DNA of 36,284 nt from Kiloniellales bacterium (GTDB lineage Bacteria > Pseudomonadota > Alphaproteobacteria > Kiloniellales > JAKSBE01), in assembly GCA_030066685.1 (NCBI GenBank), contig JASJBF010000050.1, forward strand, positions 1 to 36,284, read 5' to 3'. Both the position numbers and the translations under genes were made by a program. This document shows positions 17,001 to 24,004 of the stretch, one piece after another. The notes beneath the pieces are model-generated. The model was not told where the DNA came from and did no database searches. It was given only the letters and a program-made list of their open reading frames with translations. Every line of letters starts with the position of its first letter. Position 1 is the stretch's first letter.

Positions 17001-17705
17001 TCAGGAGAGCAACCAGCCGCCGTCGACGTCGACCGTGGTGCCGGTCATGAAGTCATTGGTCACCACCAGCATGATCGCCTGGGCGACCTCGTCGGCGGTG
17101 CCGGCCCGCGGGATCAGGTTGGCGGCGGTCAGCTTCTCGTAGTGCGCCTCGCGCTCGGCGCCCTGAAGCGAGACCATCGGCGTGTCGATCAGGCCGGGCG
17201 AGACCACGTTGATCCGCCGCGGCGCGAGCTCGGGCGTGACGCCGCGCACGAAGGCCTCGACGGCGCCGCCGACCGACCCGATGGCGATCTGGCCGGGCTT
17301 CATCCGACGGGCCGGCGCACCGGAGACCAGCACGATGCAGCCGTCCGGCGGCAGGTGGCCGGCGCCGAAACGCACGACGTTGGTATAGCCCCAGAGCTTG
17401 TCGAAGGAGCCCTGGTAGCCGTCCATGTCCATCTCCAGGAAGGGGCCCACCGCGCGCTCGCCCCCGGTCGCCGCACTGATCAGGATGTCGAAGGGCGCCA
17501 GCCTCTCGAACAGCGCCTGCAGCGCCGCGCGGTCGCGAACGTCGCAGCGCTCGAGCGTGATGCCCGGTCCCGGGTCTCCGGCCTTCGAGGGATCGCGACT
17601 GATCGCGACCACCGCCGCCCCGGCGTCGGCGAGCCGCCGCGCGGCCGCCAGACCGATCCCCGAGGTGCCGCCGAAGACGATCGCTTTCCTACCGTTTACA
17701 TCCAA
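17001..17705 (-). CDS. Atypical short-chain dehydrogenase/reductase lacking YxxxK
   Basis: Rossmann-fold protein of about 234 residues. The NAD(P)-binding start MDVNGRKAIVFGGTSGIGLA carries GxxxGxG, CDVRD follows strand 4, and the C-terminal INVVSPGLIDTPM and GTTVDVDGGWLLS are standard SDR. The catalytic Tyr-x-x-x-Lys is absent: in GQIAIGSVGGAVEAF, Ile and Gly occupy the expected Tyr and Lys positions. It is therefore either a non-catalytic relative or uses other residues. I chose a TTG start at 17705, because GGAGGG lies about ten bases upstream and the product then begins with the usual MDVNG. GTG codons at 17714 and 17723 are alternatives. Its substrate is not deducible. Confidence 0.8.
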   Translation of the reverse strand: MDVNGRKAIVFGGTSGIGLAAARRLADAGAAVVAISRDPSKAGDPGPGITLERCDVRDRAALQALFERLAPFDILISAATGGERAVGPFLEMDMDGYQGSFDKLWGYTNVVRFGAGHLPPDGCIVLVSGAPARRMKPGQIAIGSVGGAVEAFVRGVTPELAPRRINVVSPGLIDTPMVSLQGAEREAHYEKLTAANLIPRAGTADEVAQAIMLVVTNDFMTGTTVDVDGGWLLS

Positions 17706-17896
17706 TTTCCTCACTCCCTCCACCGCTATGCCTGATGTGCCTTTCCGCCGACCATGCTACGGCAGGCGCGCCTATGCAAACGGCGAGTTCCTTCCGTATC
17801 GAGACCTTCGCATCGGCAGACATGATCGAGCATCCTTCACGCAACCACCCGTTGTTTGGAAAGTGCCCTACAGCCGGAACTTCCTGCCCGCTCCCG

Positions 17897-18470
17897 TCAC
17901 GGCGCGGCGCGGCGCCTTTCGAGCAGGGCGTCGAGCCAGTCCGGGTCCATTTCGGGGACCGAGGAGAGCAGCAGGTCGGTGTACTCGTGGTTGGGCGGGG
18001 GTCAGGACCTCGGCCTTGGGACCCTGCTCGACGATCTGTCCACGGAGCATGACCACGATCTCGTCCGAGATCGCCTTCACCGTCGCCAAGCCGTGGGTGA
18101 TGAACATGCAGGAGACCTTGAGCTCGTCCTGCAGGCGCTGCAGCAGCTTCAGAATCTCCTCGGCGACCAGCTGGCCGAGGGCCGAAGTCACCTCGTCGCA
18201 GATGATCAGCTCGGGCTCGGCGGCGAGCGCGCGGGCGATGCAGATGCGCTGCTTCTGGCCGCCCGAGAGATCGCCGGGATGGCGGTCGATGAAGTCGTCG
18301 GGCTCCAGCTCGATCAGGCGCAGCAGCTCGCGGACCCGCTCCTCTAGGACGCGGCCGCCATGCCCAGGTAGAAGCCGAGCGGCCGGCCGATGACCTCGCG
18401 GACACGCTGGCGCGGGTTCAGGGCCGTGTCGGGCATCCGATAGATCATCTTTTGTATTCGCGACAGGTTA
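17897..18470 (-). pseudogene. Broken peptide/nickel-type ABC ATPase (C-terminal half)
   Basis: Three frames on the minus strand together spell the second half of a DppF/OppF-like ATPase. The pieces are RIQKMIYRMPDTALNPRQRV; then, after a frameshift and stop near 18347, EERVRELLRLIELEPDDF, DRHPGDLSGGQKQRICIARAL, LIICDEVTSAL and MFITHGLATVKAISDEIVVM; then, after a second shift in a C-run near 18000, NHEYTDLLLSSVPEMDPDW to the stop at 17897. Walker A and the N-terminal third are missing upstream. The signature and Walker B survive, although the 'D' of the D-loop is Gly. It is a relic; no permease or binding-protein gene of that transporter remains nearby. Confidence 0.85.
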
Positions 18471-18560
18471 TGGCGCCGAGCAGTTTGTGCCCGGGGCGCT
18501 TTTCCCCGATGATCGCCAGGACGCACGCCGGGATTCCAAAGCCGCTAGAGACGAGACGCC

Positions 18561-19643
18561 ATGGTCAAAGCCGCCGTATGCCGTGCCTTCGGCGCGCCCC
18601 TTCAGATCGAGGAGATCGCCGTCGCCGAACCGGGACCTGGAGAAGTCCGGGCCAGGGTCGCGGCCTGCGCGGTCTGCCACTCAGACATCCTCTACGCCGA
18701 GGGCGCTTGGGGCGGCGAGCTGCCGGCGGTCTACGGGCACGAGGCGGCGGGCGTCGTCGAGGCCGTCGGGCCGGGAGTGCGCCACGTCGCGCCCGGCGAC
18801 ACCGCGGTGATCACCCTGGTCCGGGCCTGCGGCCGCTGCCCCTGCTGCACCCAGGGCTTCTACGGCTCCTGCGAGACCCGCTTCGCGCTGGACGAGGCCA
18901 GCCCGCTTGCGGATGCCGGGGGCCTGCGCCTGGTCCACGGGCTGCGCACCGGCGCCTTCGCCGAGGCGGTGCTGGTCGAGGCCTCCCAGGTCGTCGCGAT
19001 ACCCGGGGAGGTGCCGCTGGAGAGCGCCGCCCTGCTGGCCTGCGGGGTGATCACCGGGCTGGGCGCCGTGATCAACACCGCCAAGGTCCGGGCCGGAGCC
19101 GACGTCGTCGTGATCGGTACCGGCGGGGTCGGCCTCAACGCCGTGCAGGGTGCCAGGCTGGCCGGTGCCGGCCGGATCATCGCCGTCGATCTCTCCGACG
19201 ACAAGCTGGCCGCCGCCGAGGCCTTCGGCGCCACCGACGGGGTCAATCCGGGCGCGCAGGACCTGGCCGCGGCGGTGCGCGCGCTGACCGGCGGCCGGGG
19301 GGCCGACTACGTCTTCGTCACGGTCGGCGCCAAGGCGGCGGTCGACGGTGCCTACGACCTGCTCGCCGCCGGCGGCGCGCTGGTGCTGGTCGGCATGCCG
19401 GCGGTGGGCGAGACCTCGGCCTTCGAGATCGTCACCCTGGCCAACGACAGCAAGCGCATCCTGGGCAGCAAGATGGGCTCCTCCAACATCCACGAGGACA
19501 TCCCGCGGCTGATCGGGCTCTACCGCCAGGGCCGGCTCAAGCTCGACGAGCTGATCTCGGCGCGCTATCCCCTGTCCGAGATCAACGCGGCCATCGCCTC
19601 GACCAAGCGCGGCGAGGCCCTGCGCAACGTGATCGTGTTCTGA
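18561..19643 (+). CDS. Zinc-dependent alcohol dehydrogenase (MDR family)
   Basis: Medium-chain dehydrogenase of 360 residues. The catalytic zinc ligands are visible as Cys in CAVCHSD, His-Glu in YGHEAAGVVEAVGPGV and Cys in LLACGVITGLGA. The structural zinc lobe CGRCPCCTQGFYGSC is complete. The NAD-binding segment is VVVIGTGGVGLNAVQGARLAGAGRIIAVDL, with Asp after the strand pointing to NAD over NADP. Length and layout match class III-like or aryl/allylic alcohol dehydrogenases. The physiological alcohol is unknown. It stands alone between the ABC relic and the hydroxylase operon and has only a weak purine-rich site before its ATG. Confidence 0.9.
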   Translation: MVKAAVCRAFGAPLQIEEIAVAEPGPGEVRARVAACAVCHSDILYAEGAWGGELPAVYGHEAAGVVEAVGPGVRHVAPGDTAVITLVRACGRCPCCTQGFYGSCETRFALDEASPLADAGGLRLVHGLRTGAFAEAVLVEASQVVAIPGEVPLESAALLACGVITGLGAVINTAKVRAGADVVVIGTGGVGLNAVQGARLAGAGRIIAVDLSDDKLAAAEAFGATDGVNPGAQDLAAAVRALTGGRGADYVFVTVGAKAAVDGAYDLLAAGGALVLVGMPAVGETSAFEIVTLANDSKRILGSKMGSSNIHEDIPRLIGLYRQGRLKLDELISARYPLSEINAAIASTKRGEALRNVIVF

Positions 19644-19776
19644 CCCAGGCCTGCGTCCGCCAAGTACCCAATTCCGGGGCAGGAATTCAGGTGAATCCGG
19701 AAGTTCGGTCGACACATTCACGCGTGGTGACGAGACAACAGCTCTTGGCTGCGCCGCGGCTGGGCAAGCCGCCGCA

Positions 19777-20448
19777 CTACGTCTCGGCCCACATTCTCAG
19801 CAAGTTGGCATAGGTCTTGAAGGCCAGATCGGTCTCGCGAGAGTCCGGCGAGATCTCGGCCAAGCGGCGCCGGATCAGGTCCAGGTCGCTGAGCGCCTCG
19901 CGCTTCAAGGGATCCCGGACATGGCTCTCGACCCAGGTCACTGCGGCAATCCGCTCGCCCTTCGAGACCGGCGCGACCCGGTGCAGGGCGCCCGAGGGAT
20001 AGACCACCGCCGTGCCCGCCGGGAGCTTGATCTGCTCTTCGCCGATTGCGGTCTCGACCGTCAACTCCCCGCCCTCGTAGTCGCCGGGGTCGTTGAGGAA
20101 AAGAGTCACCGACAAGTCCGTGCGGACCTTGCGATCGCCGCCCATCAGAGCGTCGTCGACATGTAGCCCGTAGTTCATGCCTTCCCGGTAGCGGCTGATC
20201 AGAGGTGTCTGCACCACTCTCGGTATCGCGACCCTTTGGAATTCTTTATTTTCTCTCAAAGCCTTGACGATCGACTTCTTGATTTCCTCGGCGCCCGGCG
20301 CCTGCTTTTTGAGCTGCAGATTATTCTTAACCAGCTTGGCGCGGAACCCGGCGGTTTCTCGGCCGTCGACGAACTCGGCGGATTGAATCGCCTCAAGGGT
20401 CGATCGCAGCTGCGCGGGTTCGAGGACGCCATCGATGCAGAAAATCAT
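19777..20448 (-). CDS. Fe(II)/2-oxoglutarate-dependent hydroxylase, PiuC/PKHD type
   Basis: About 223 residues of the PKHD-type (prolyl 4-hydroxylase-like) dioxygenase family. The Fe(II) ligands are His and Asp in YGLHVDDALMGG and the distal His in SGALHRVAPV, followed by the 2OG-binding Arg in GERIAAVTWVESHVRD. The double-stranded helix core includes RTDLSVTLFLNDPGDYEGGEL, and a C-terminal helical tail (DLDLIRRRLAEI) is present. The ATG at 20448 fits the family start (MIFCIDGVL) and follows AAGGG. PiuC homologues normally sit beside TonB-dependent siderophore receptors. Here the gene instead ends an operon with a lipoprotein, a Hint protein and a GEG-repeat protein, so its target may be one of those proteins; this is inference. 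Confidence 0.88.
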   Translation of the reverse strand: MIFCIDGVLEPAQLRSTLEAIQSAEFVDGRETAGFRAKLVKNNLQLKKQAPGAEEIKKSIVKALRENKEFQRVAIPRVVQTPLISRYREGMNYGLHVDDALMGGDRKVRTDLSVTLFLNDPGDYEGGELTVETAIGEEQIKLPAGTAVVYPSGALHRVAPVSKGERIAAVTWVESHVRDPLKREALSDLDLIRRRLAEISPDSRETDLAFKTYANLLRMWAET

Positions 20449-20452
20449 GCTT

Positions 20453-20839
20453 CTACCCTTCAACCTGCTCCCAGATGCCCTTGCCGTTCCGACAGGCGAC
20501 GCGCGTTGCGGTCTCGTCGGCCGGCCGCGCATAGACGACCTCGCGGTACACCCGGCAGTATTCGCCCGACAGATTCTTGAAGGTCCTCAAAGGGGTCACG
20601 CTGCCCTTCAGATTGCCTTGGCTGTCGCGCCATTCCAGCTTCGATTGGCTTAGCCGCGTCTCAAGCGCTTTCTGCACTGCTTCTCCGGCCTGCTCGCGGT
20701 TCGCCGGAGACAGCCCGGAGTAGAGGTCCGTGGCCTTCTTTGCACTGCTTCCCGAGCAAGCGAGCATAAGCAAGCTGCCGAGCATGCAGAGACAAACGAC
20801 GACGATCCGTCCCGAACGCGGGCATCGGGGCGAGATCAT
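20453..20839 (-). CDS. Lipoprotein with RT0821/Lpp0805-like surface-antigen domain
   Basis: About 128 residues. A basic start (RCPRSGR) leads into a hydrophobic segment ending in a lipobox, LMLAC|SGSS, so the Cys near residue 28 should be lipidated. The C-terminal ~65 residues (LEWRDSQGNLKGSVTPLRTF, EYCRVYREVVYA, RVACRNGKGIWEQ) match the 17-kDa surface-antigen-like domain with its paired Cys. The same domain closes the anti-sigma factor at 23333-24004: VEWRNPTSGSRGQV, QWCREYRE, YGIACRNAGGEWR. The start overlaps the Hint gene stop (ATGA) and the hydroxylase follows after four bases, so all three are one transcript. It may be an envelope sensor or competitor for the anti-sigma ligand. Confidence 0.8.
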   Translation of the reverse strand: MISPRCPRSGRIVVVCLCMLGSLLMLACSGSSAKKATDLYSGLSPANREQAGEAVQKALETRLSQSKLEWRDSQGNLKGSVTPLRTFKNLSGEYCRVYREVVYARPADETATRVACRNGKGIWEQVEG

Positions 20840-21813
20840 TGCCAGCCTTTGGCGATCGCTTCGGCCTCTTCCTCCAGCGTCAGGTCGCGCCCTCTCTGCT
20901 CGACTGACCCGAAACCGTCCCCGGCCTCACCGCCTTCGCCAGACTCCCCGCCTTCCCCAGATTCTCCGCCTTCGCCGGACTCCCCGCCTTCGCCGCCTTC
21001 ACCCGACTCGCCGCCCTCGCCGCCGGAACCACCCTCGCCACCGCCGGATCCGCCTTCTCCGCTACCGGAATTGCCCCCCTCGCCGCCTTCGCCGCTGCCG
21101 GAATTGCCGCCCTCACCGCCTTCGCCGCCACCGGAATCGCCGCCTTCGCCGCTACCGGAATTGCCGCCCTCGCCTTTGTTGTGGACCAGGAAGCCGTTGG
21201 CGAAGTAGCGGTGGTCGCCATCGAGCAGGAGATTGTAGAGCGGGGTTTTGGGATCCGCGGCCGCGCTCTCGATTGAGACAAGCCGGTAGGGAGCCAGTTC
21301 GAGCGCGGCGGCCTCGGCGCCGATGGCTCCGGCCTGAACCGATTCGAGCCCAGGCTCCGCCAGCAAGACGTCTCCGGGAACCAGCGGCGCGATGCGCAAG
21401 TCTTTCGTTTCCAAGGCCGTGGCCTCAGGGTCAACGGCCTTCCAACCGGCAAGAGTCATGAAGGGGTGCTCGGCGGTAAAGAAGGCCGGACCGCCGTTGA
21501 AGCCGTAAAGCCGACGCCGCCCCAGGAGAGGCCGCTCAACGCCGATGACCTGATTCTGGCCGCCGCCTGGCGCACGCACGCAATCGCCGACCGAGACAGC
21601 CTCGATCGACCGCTCGCGCCCGTCCGCCATGCGGACCAATGTGCCAGCGATGAAGCAGGACTTGGCCCACGCGCTGGCCGCCTCCAGCGTAACCTTCGGC
21701 CCTCCGGGCTCGAGGTCGAAGGTCACCGGAAGGGCTGTCAGGACCAAGGCAATCGCGCTGGTCGATGCCAGGAGATGAAGGCGCACTCTGGGACGCTTAT
21801 GCAAAGCTGCCAA
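20836..21813 (-). CDS. Exported Hint-domain protein with Gly/Glu-rich repeat tail
   Basis: About 325 residues from a TTG at 21813 with GGGAG six bases upstream. Residues ~12-35 form a signal/anchor segment (LHLLASTSAIALVLTALPV). A Hint (hedgehog/intein) module follows at about residues 53-212. Its N-terminal nucleophile Cys53 is in SCFIAGTLVRMADG, block B is TAEHPF (Thr113, His116), and the C-terminal motif is YFANGFLVHN ending His211-Asn212. The next residue is Lys, not Cys, Ser or Thr, so full protein splicing is unlikely. Cys-driven N-terminal cleavage and Asn-driven C-terminal cleavage remain possible. Residues ~213-305 are GEGG, NSGSGEGG and ESGEGG repeats, followed by an acidic helical tail (LTLEEEAEAIAKGWQ). 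The segment HLLASTS is shared with the GEG-repeat protein upstream. Confidence 0.85.
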   Translation of the reverse strand: MAALHKRPRVRLHLLASTSAIALVLTALPVTFDLEPGGPKVTLEAASAWAKSCFIAGTLVRMADGRERSIEAVSVGDCVRAPGGGQNQVIGVERPLLGRRRLYGFNGGPAFFTAEHPFMTLAGWKAVDPEATALETKDLRIAPLVPGDVLLAEPGLESVQAGAIGAEAAALELAPYRLVSIESAAADPKTPLYNLLLDGDHRYFANGFLVHNKGEGGNSGSGEGGDSGGGEGGEGGNSGSGEGGEGGNSGSGEGGSGGGEGGSGGEGGESGEGGEGGESGEGGESGEGGESGEGGEAGDGFGSVEQRGRDLTLEEEAEAIAKGWQ

Positions 21814-21931
21814 GGGCTACTCCCTTACCAATTTATGTGCGACCGCTCGATTGGACGACTTCGCGCTGACTTGTCCAGCCCAAACTCGCCCGACCGGACG
21901 CCGAACCAAGGAGGCATAGATCAAGCGTCGG

Positions 21932-21954
21932 GGGGAAGGGCTTTGCCCTTCCCC
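21932..21954. terminator. Strong hairpin between the GEG-repeat and Hint genes
   Basis: GGGGAAGGGC (21932-21941) and GCCCTTCCCC (21945-21954) are perfect complements around a three-base loop. No T-run follows on either strand, so it may be a partial terminator or an mRNA-end stabiliser that raises the level of the first gene over the rest. Confidence 0.5.
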
Positions 21955-22015
21955 GGAAATCTAATCCAGTCCTAGAGCCCTTGGCCATTTCGGGCCTAGC
22001 CCTCGGGGCCGATCC

Positions 22016-22462
22016 TCAATTCGCAGTCTGACGGCTTCTCGACCCGTAGTCGTCGCCGCTTTCGCCAGCTTCTCCGGCCTCGCCAGCTTCACCGGCTTCA
22101 CCGGCTTCACCGGATTCACCTGCGTCGCCGCCGCCATCGCCGCCTTCACCGCCTTCGCCGCCTTCGCCGCCTTCACCACCTTCACCGCCTTCGCCGCCTT
22201 CGCCGCCTTCGCCGCCTTCGCCGCCTTCACCACCTTCACCGCCTTCGCCACCTTCGCCGCCTTCGCCGCCTTCACCACCTTCACCGCCTTCGCCGCCTTC
22301 GCCGCCTTCGCCGCCTTCACCGCCGTCATCGGCAAGTGCGGCCTTGATCGCCGGCGTCGGGGACACTGAATCCAGGCTCAGGGGAACTGCCGCCAAAGTA
22401 GCCGCGAGCAAGCTGGTCGAAGCAAGCAGGTGAAACTTCTTGAGCTTGTTTTGATCGGGCAT
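22016..22462 (-). CDS. Exported (Gly-Glu-Gly)n repeat protein
   Basis: 148 residues. Good Shine-Dalgarno (GGAGAG) seven bases before the ATG at 22462. The N-terminus MPDQNKLKKFHLLASTSLLA continues as a hydrophobic signal to about residue 30 and shares HLLASTS with the Hint protein. From about residue 46 the protein is an almost pure run of Gly-Glu-Gly, about 20 Glu units, then GDGGGDAGESGEAGEAG and a polar tail (DDYGSRSRQTAN). I know no characterised family with this composition. It would be a highly acidic, disordered, exported peptide, possibly calcium-binding, adhesive or polymer-like. It is first gene of the operon leading to the Hint protein, and its promoter region faces the ECF sigma gene. 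A Lys/Ala-rich frame on the same strand is a shadow of the repeat. Confidence 0.75.
   Translation of the reverse strand: MPDQNKLKKFHLLASTSLLAATLAAVPLSLDSVSPTPAIKAALADDGGEGGEGGEGGEGGEGGEGGEGGEGGEGGEGGEGGEGGEGGEGGEGGEGGEGGEGGEGGEGGDGGGDAGESGEAGEAGEAGEAGEAGESGDDYGSRSRQTAN
22141..22322. repeat. 9-bp tandem repeat coding for Gly-Glu-Gly
   Basis: About 20 copies of a nine-base unit (plus-strand reading GCCGCCTTC with GCC/ACC variants). Third-position variation between GGC and GGT is mostly confined to a few units that recur as a longer period (…ACCACCTTCACC…). This suggests expansion by duplicating blocks of several units. Such a tract should vary in copy number between strains. Confidence 0.85.
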
Positions 22463-22805
22463 CGTTTCTCTCCAATTTCTGCCTGTCGTGCGGTCCGGGG
22501 CGGCACCGGTCAGGAATGGCCATCACGTCCGCTGATGGTCTCAAAACACTTCAACCCGGAGATTTTTTCAGGCCACCGGGAGAATCTTCTTCCTTTGGCT
22601 TGCGCACTGCTCCGAATTCCGCAGATATTTGCCCCTCCCGCAAAAATACCGGGCCTCACGGCGAATCTGCCGGACAGGGAAAATCTGCCGGCTTGGCGTG
22701 TTTAGCTATCGATGGGCCAAAGGTGGATCTCCGCGCGAGGCTACAGTGGGCGGCGCGCACGGCCTGCGGTTGTGTTTCCTAAGCTAGGGCGGGAGCGGAG
22801 CCTCC
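22463..22805. other. Divergent regulatory region between GEG-repeat operon and ECF sigma gene
   Basis: About 340 bases, less GC-rich than its neighbours, and no convincing gene. It must hold the promoters of both transcripts. A direct repeat AATCTGCCGG occurs at 22664-22673 and 22682-22691 (18-base spacing), a possible binding-site pair. I could not identify an ECF-type promoter pair with confidence. Confidence 0.4.
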
Positions 22806-23336
22806 GTGGACGAAACGACGCGCCAGGAAATGCTGTCGCTGCTGCCCCGATTGCGGCGTTTCGCCTATGCATTGACCGGATCGAGCGACGCTGGAGACGA
22901 ACTCGTGCAGGCGACCTATGAACGGGCGATCAAACATATCGACAAGTGGCAGCCGGGAAGCCGCTTGGACAGCTGGATGTTCCGCATCGCCCGCAACCTC
23001 AATTTGAACCTCCTCCGCGACCAGAAACTGCGTGGCCCCTCGATCGACCCCTCGGCAGCCGACCTGGTGACCAATGTTGATGGCCGGCGTTCGGCGGAAG
23101 CCCGGTTGACCTTGGAAAGGGTTCGGAACCACATAGACCAGCTTCCCGAAGACCAGCGGAGCATCGTTCTGCTGATTTGCGTCGAGGGCCTCTCCTATGC
23201 CGAGGTCTCAGGAATCTTGGACCTGCCGGTCGGCACCATCGCAAGCCGTTTGGGGCGCCTGCGACTTCGGCTCAAGGCGATCGCTGACGGGCACGATCAC
23301 GACGCGCCCCGGGAAAGAAAGGCAGACAAGGCATGA
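22806..23336 (+). CDS. ECF-family RNA polymerase sigma factor
   Basis: Sigma-70 family, extracytoplasmic-function group, 176 residues. Region 2 is visible as RRFAYALTGSSDAGDELVQATYERAIKHIDKW and SRLDSWMFRIARNLNLN. Region 4 is visible as LPEDQRSIVLLICVEGLSYAEVSGILDLPVGTIASRLGRLRLRLK, which carries the -35-binding helix-turn-helix. The GTG at 22806 follows GGAGCGGAG. Its stop overlaps the anti-sigma ATG (ATGA). It is divergent from the GEG-repeat/Hint operon, which it most plausibly transcribes along with itself. Confidence 0.93.
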   Translation: MDETTRQEMLSLLPRLRRFAYALTGSSDAGDELVQATYERAIKHIDKWQPGSRLDSWMFRIARNLNLNLLRDQKLRGPSIDPSAADLVTNVDGRRSAEARLTLERVRNHIDQLPEDQRSIVLLICVEGLSYAEVSGILDLPVGTIASRLGRLRLRLKAIADGHDHDAPRERKADKA

Positions 23337-24004
23337 GTGAAAGGATCGAACTCGATACCCTCGTGGCCTACGCGGACGGAGAGCTATCCGGCGCCGAGCA
23401 CGCCCGCGTCGAGGCAGAGATCGCAGCCGATTCGGCGACGGCACAGATCGTCGCGGACCTGCAGGATGGCAAGAAGCTCCTGCGCTCCGCCTATGACGAC
23501 CCGGTGATCCTGGAGGTTCCGAAAGATCTGCGGACCTCGATCGAGGGGCTACTGGCCAAGGCTCCCGACGGTCGAAGCCCGGGCACGACCGGCGGGGTGA
23601 CCGTCTGGTCCGCCTGGTTTCACCCAACCCGCTTTGCCGTGTCCTTCGCACTGATGCTCTTGGCGGCCGCCGGCGGCTACCTGCTGGCGGAATGGCGTTT
23701 CGAGCAGAAGCTCGCGGAACTCGATGCCGCGAGGGCGCAGGACCTGCAGCTCTTGGAGCAGGCGATCGGTCAGGCGCTCGAGAAGCATCTGAGCGGCCAG
23801 GTCGTGGAATGGCGCAACCCGACCAGCGGCAGCCGCGGCCAGGTGGTCCCGGTCCGAACCTTCAGATCCGAACAAGGCCAGTGGTGCAGGGAGTACCGCG
23901 AAGCCTTGATTTCGGAGAGCGGCGAAGAGGTCCGCTACGGCATCGCCTGTCGCAACGCGGGTGGCGAATGGCGGACACGGCTCCGACTCCTCGGCGAAGG
24001 ATGA
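23333..24004 (+). CDS. Membrane anti-sigma factor with RT0821-like periplasmic domain
   Basis: About 223 residues. The N-terminal cytoplasmic anti-sigma part reads ELDTLVAYADGELSGAEHARVEAEI, without the HxxxCxxC zinc site of ZAS proteins. One membrane span follows at about residues 99-118 (RFAVSFALMLLAAAGGYLLAEW), then a coiled segment (EQKLAELDAARAQDLQLLEQAI). A C-terminal periplasmic domain has paired Cys (WCREYREAL, YGIACRNAGGEW). That domain closely resembles the whole mature lipoprotein at 20453-20839. Co-translated with the sigma factor through an ATGA overlap, it should hold the sigma factor at the membrane until an envelope signal arrives. The shared domain hints at the signal pathway, but the ligand is unknown. 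Confidence 0.85.
   Translation: MSERIELDTLVAYADGELSGAEHARVEAEIAADSATAQIVADLQDGKKLLRSAYDDPVILEVPKDLRTSIEGLLAKAPDGRSPGTTGGVTVWSAWFHPTRFAVSFALMLLAAAGGYLLAEWRFEQKLAELDAARAQDLQLLEQAIGQALEKHLSGQVVEWRNPTSGSRGQVVPVRTFRSEQGQWCREYREALISESGEEVRYGIACRNAGGEWRTRLRLLGEG

Noticed and set aside
17735-18052. Plus-strand frame MCLSADHATAG…
   Set aside because: Lies over the decayed ABC ATPase and the SDR upstream region; no homology or ribosome site.
18452-19813. 453-codon plus-strand frame rich in Arg/Gly
   Set aside because: Shifted frame of the alcohol dehydrogenase gene, which carries both zinc sites in its own frame.
20849-21208. Pro/Ser-rich plus-strand frame (PPSPDSPPSP)
   Set aside because: Antisense of the Hint protein's Gly-rich tail; no start signal.
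20920-22330. CRISPR array
   Set aside because: The repeats are short coding repeats of 9 to about 18 bases without unique spacers.
21961-22335. Histone H1-like Lys/Ala/Val-rich frame (AKAAKAVKVVKAAKA)
   Set aside because: It arises only from reading the 9-bp GEG repeat in another frame. The GEG frame has a signal peptide and ribosome site.
22430-22705. Plus-strand 91-codon frame in the sigma/GEG intergenic region
   Set aside because: No ribosome site, no family, and it overlaps the start of the GEG-repeat gene on the other strand.
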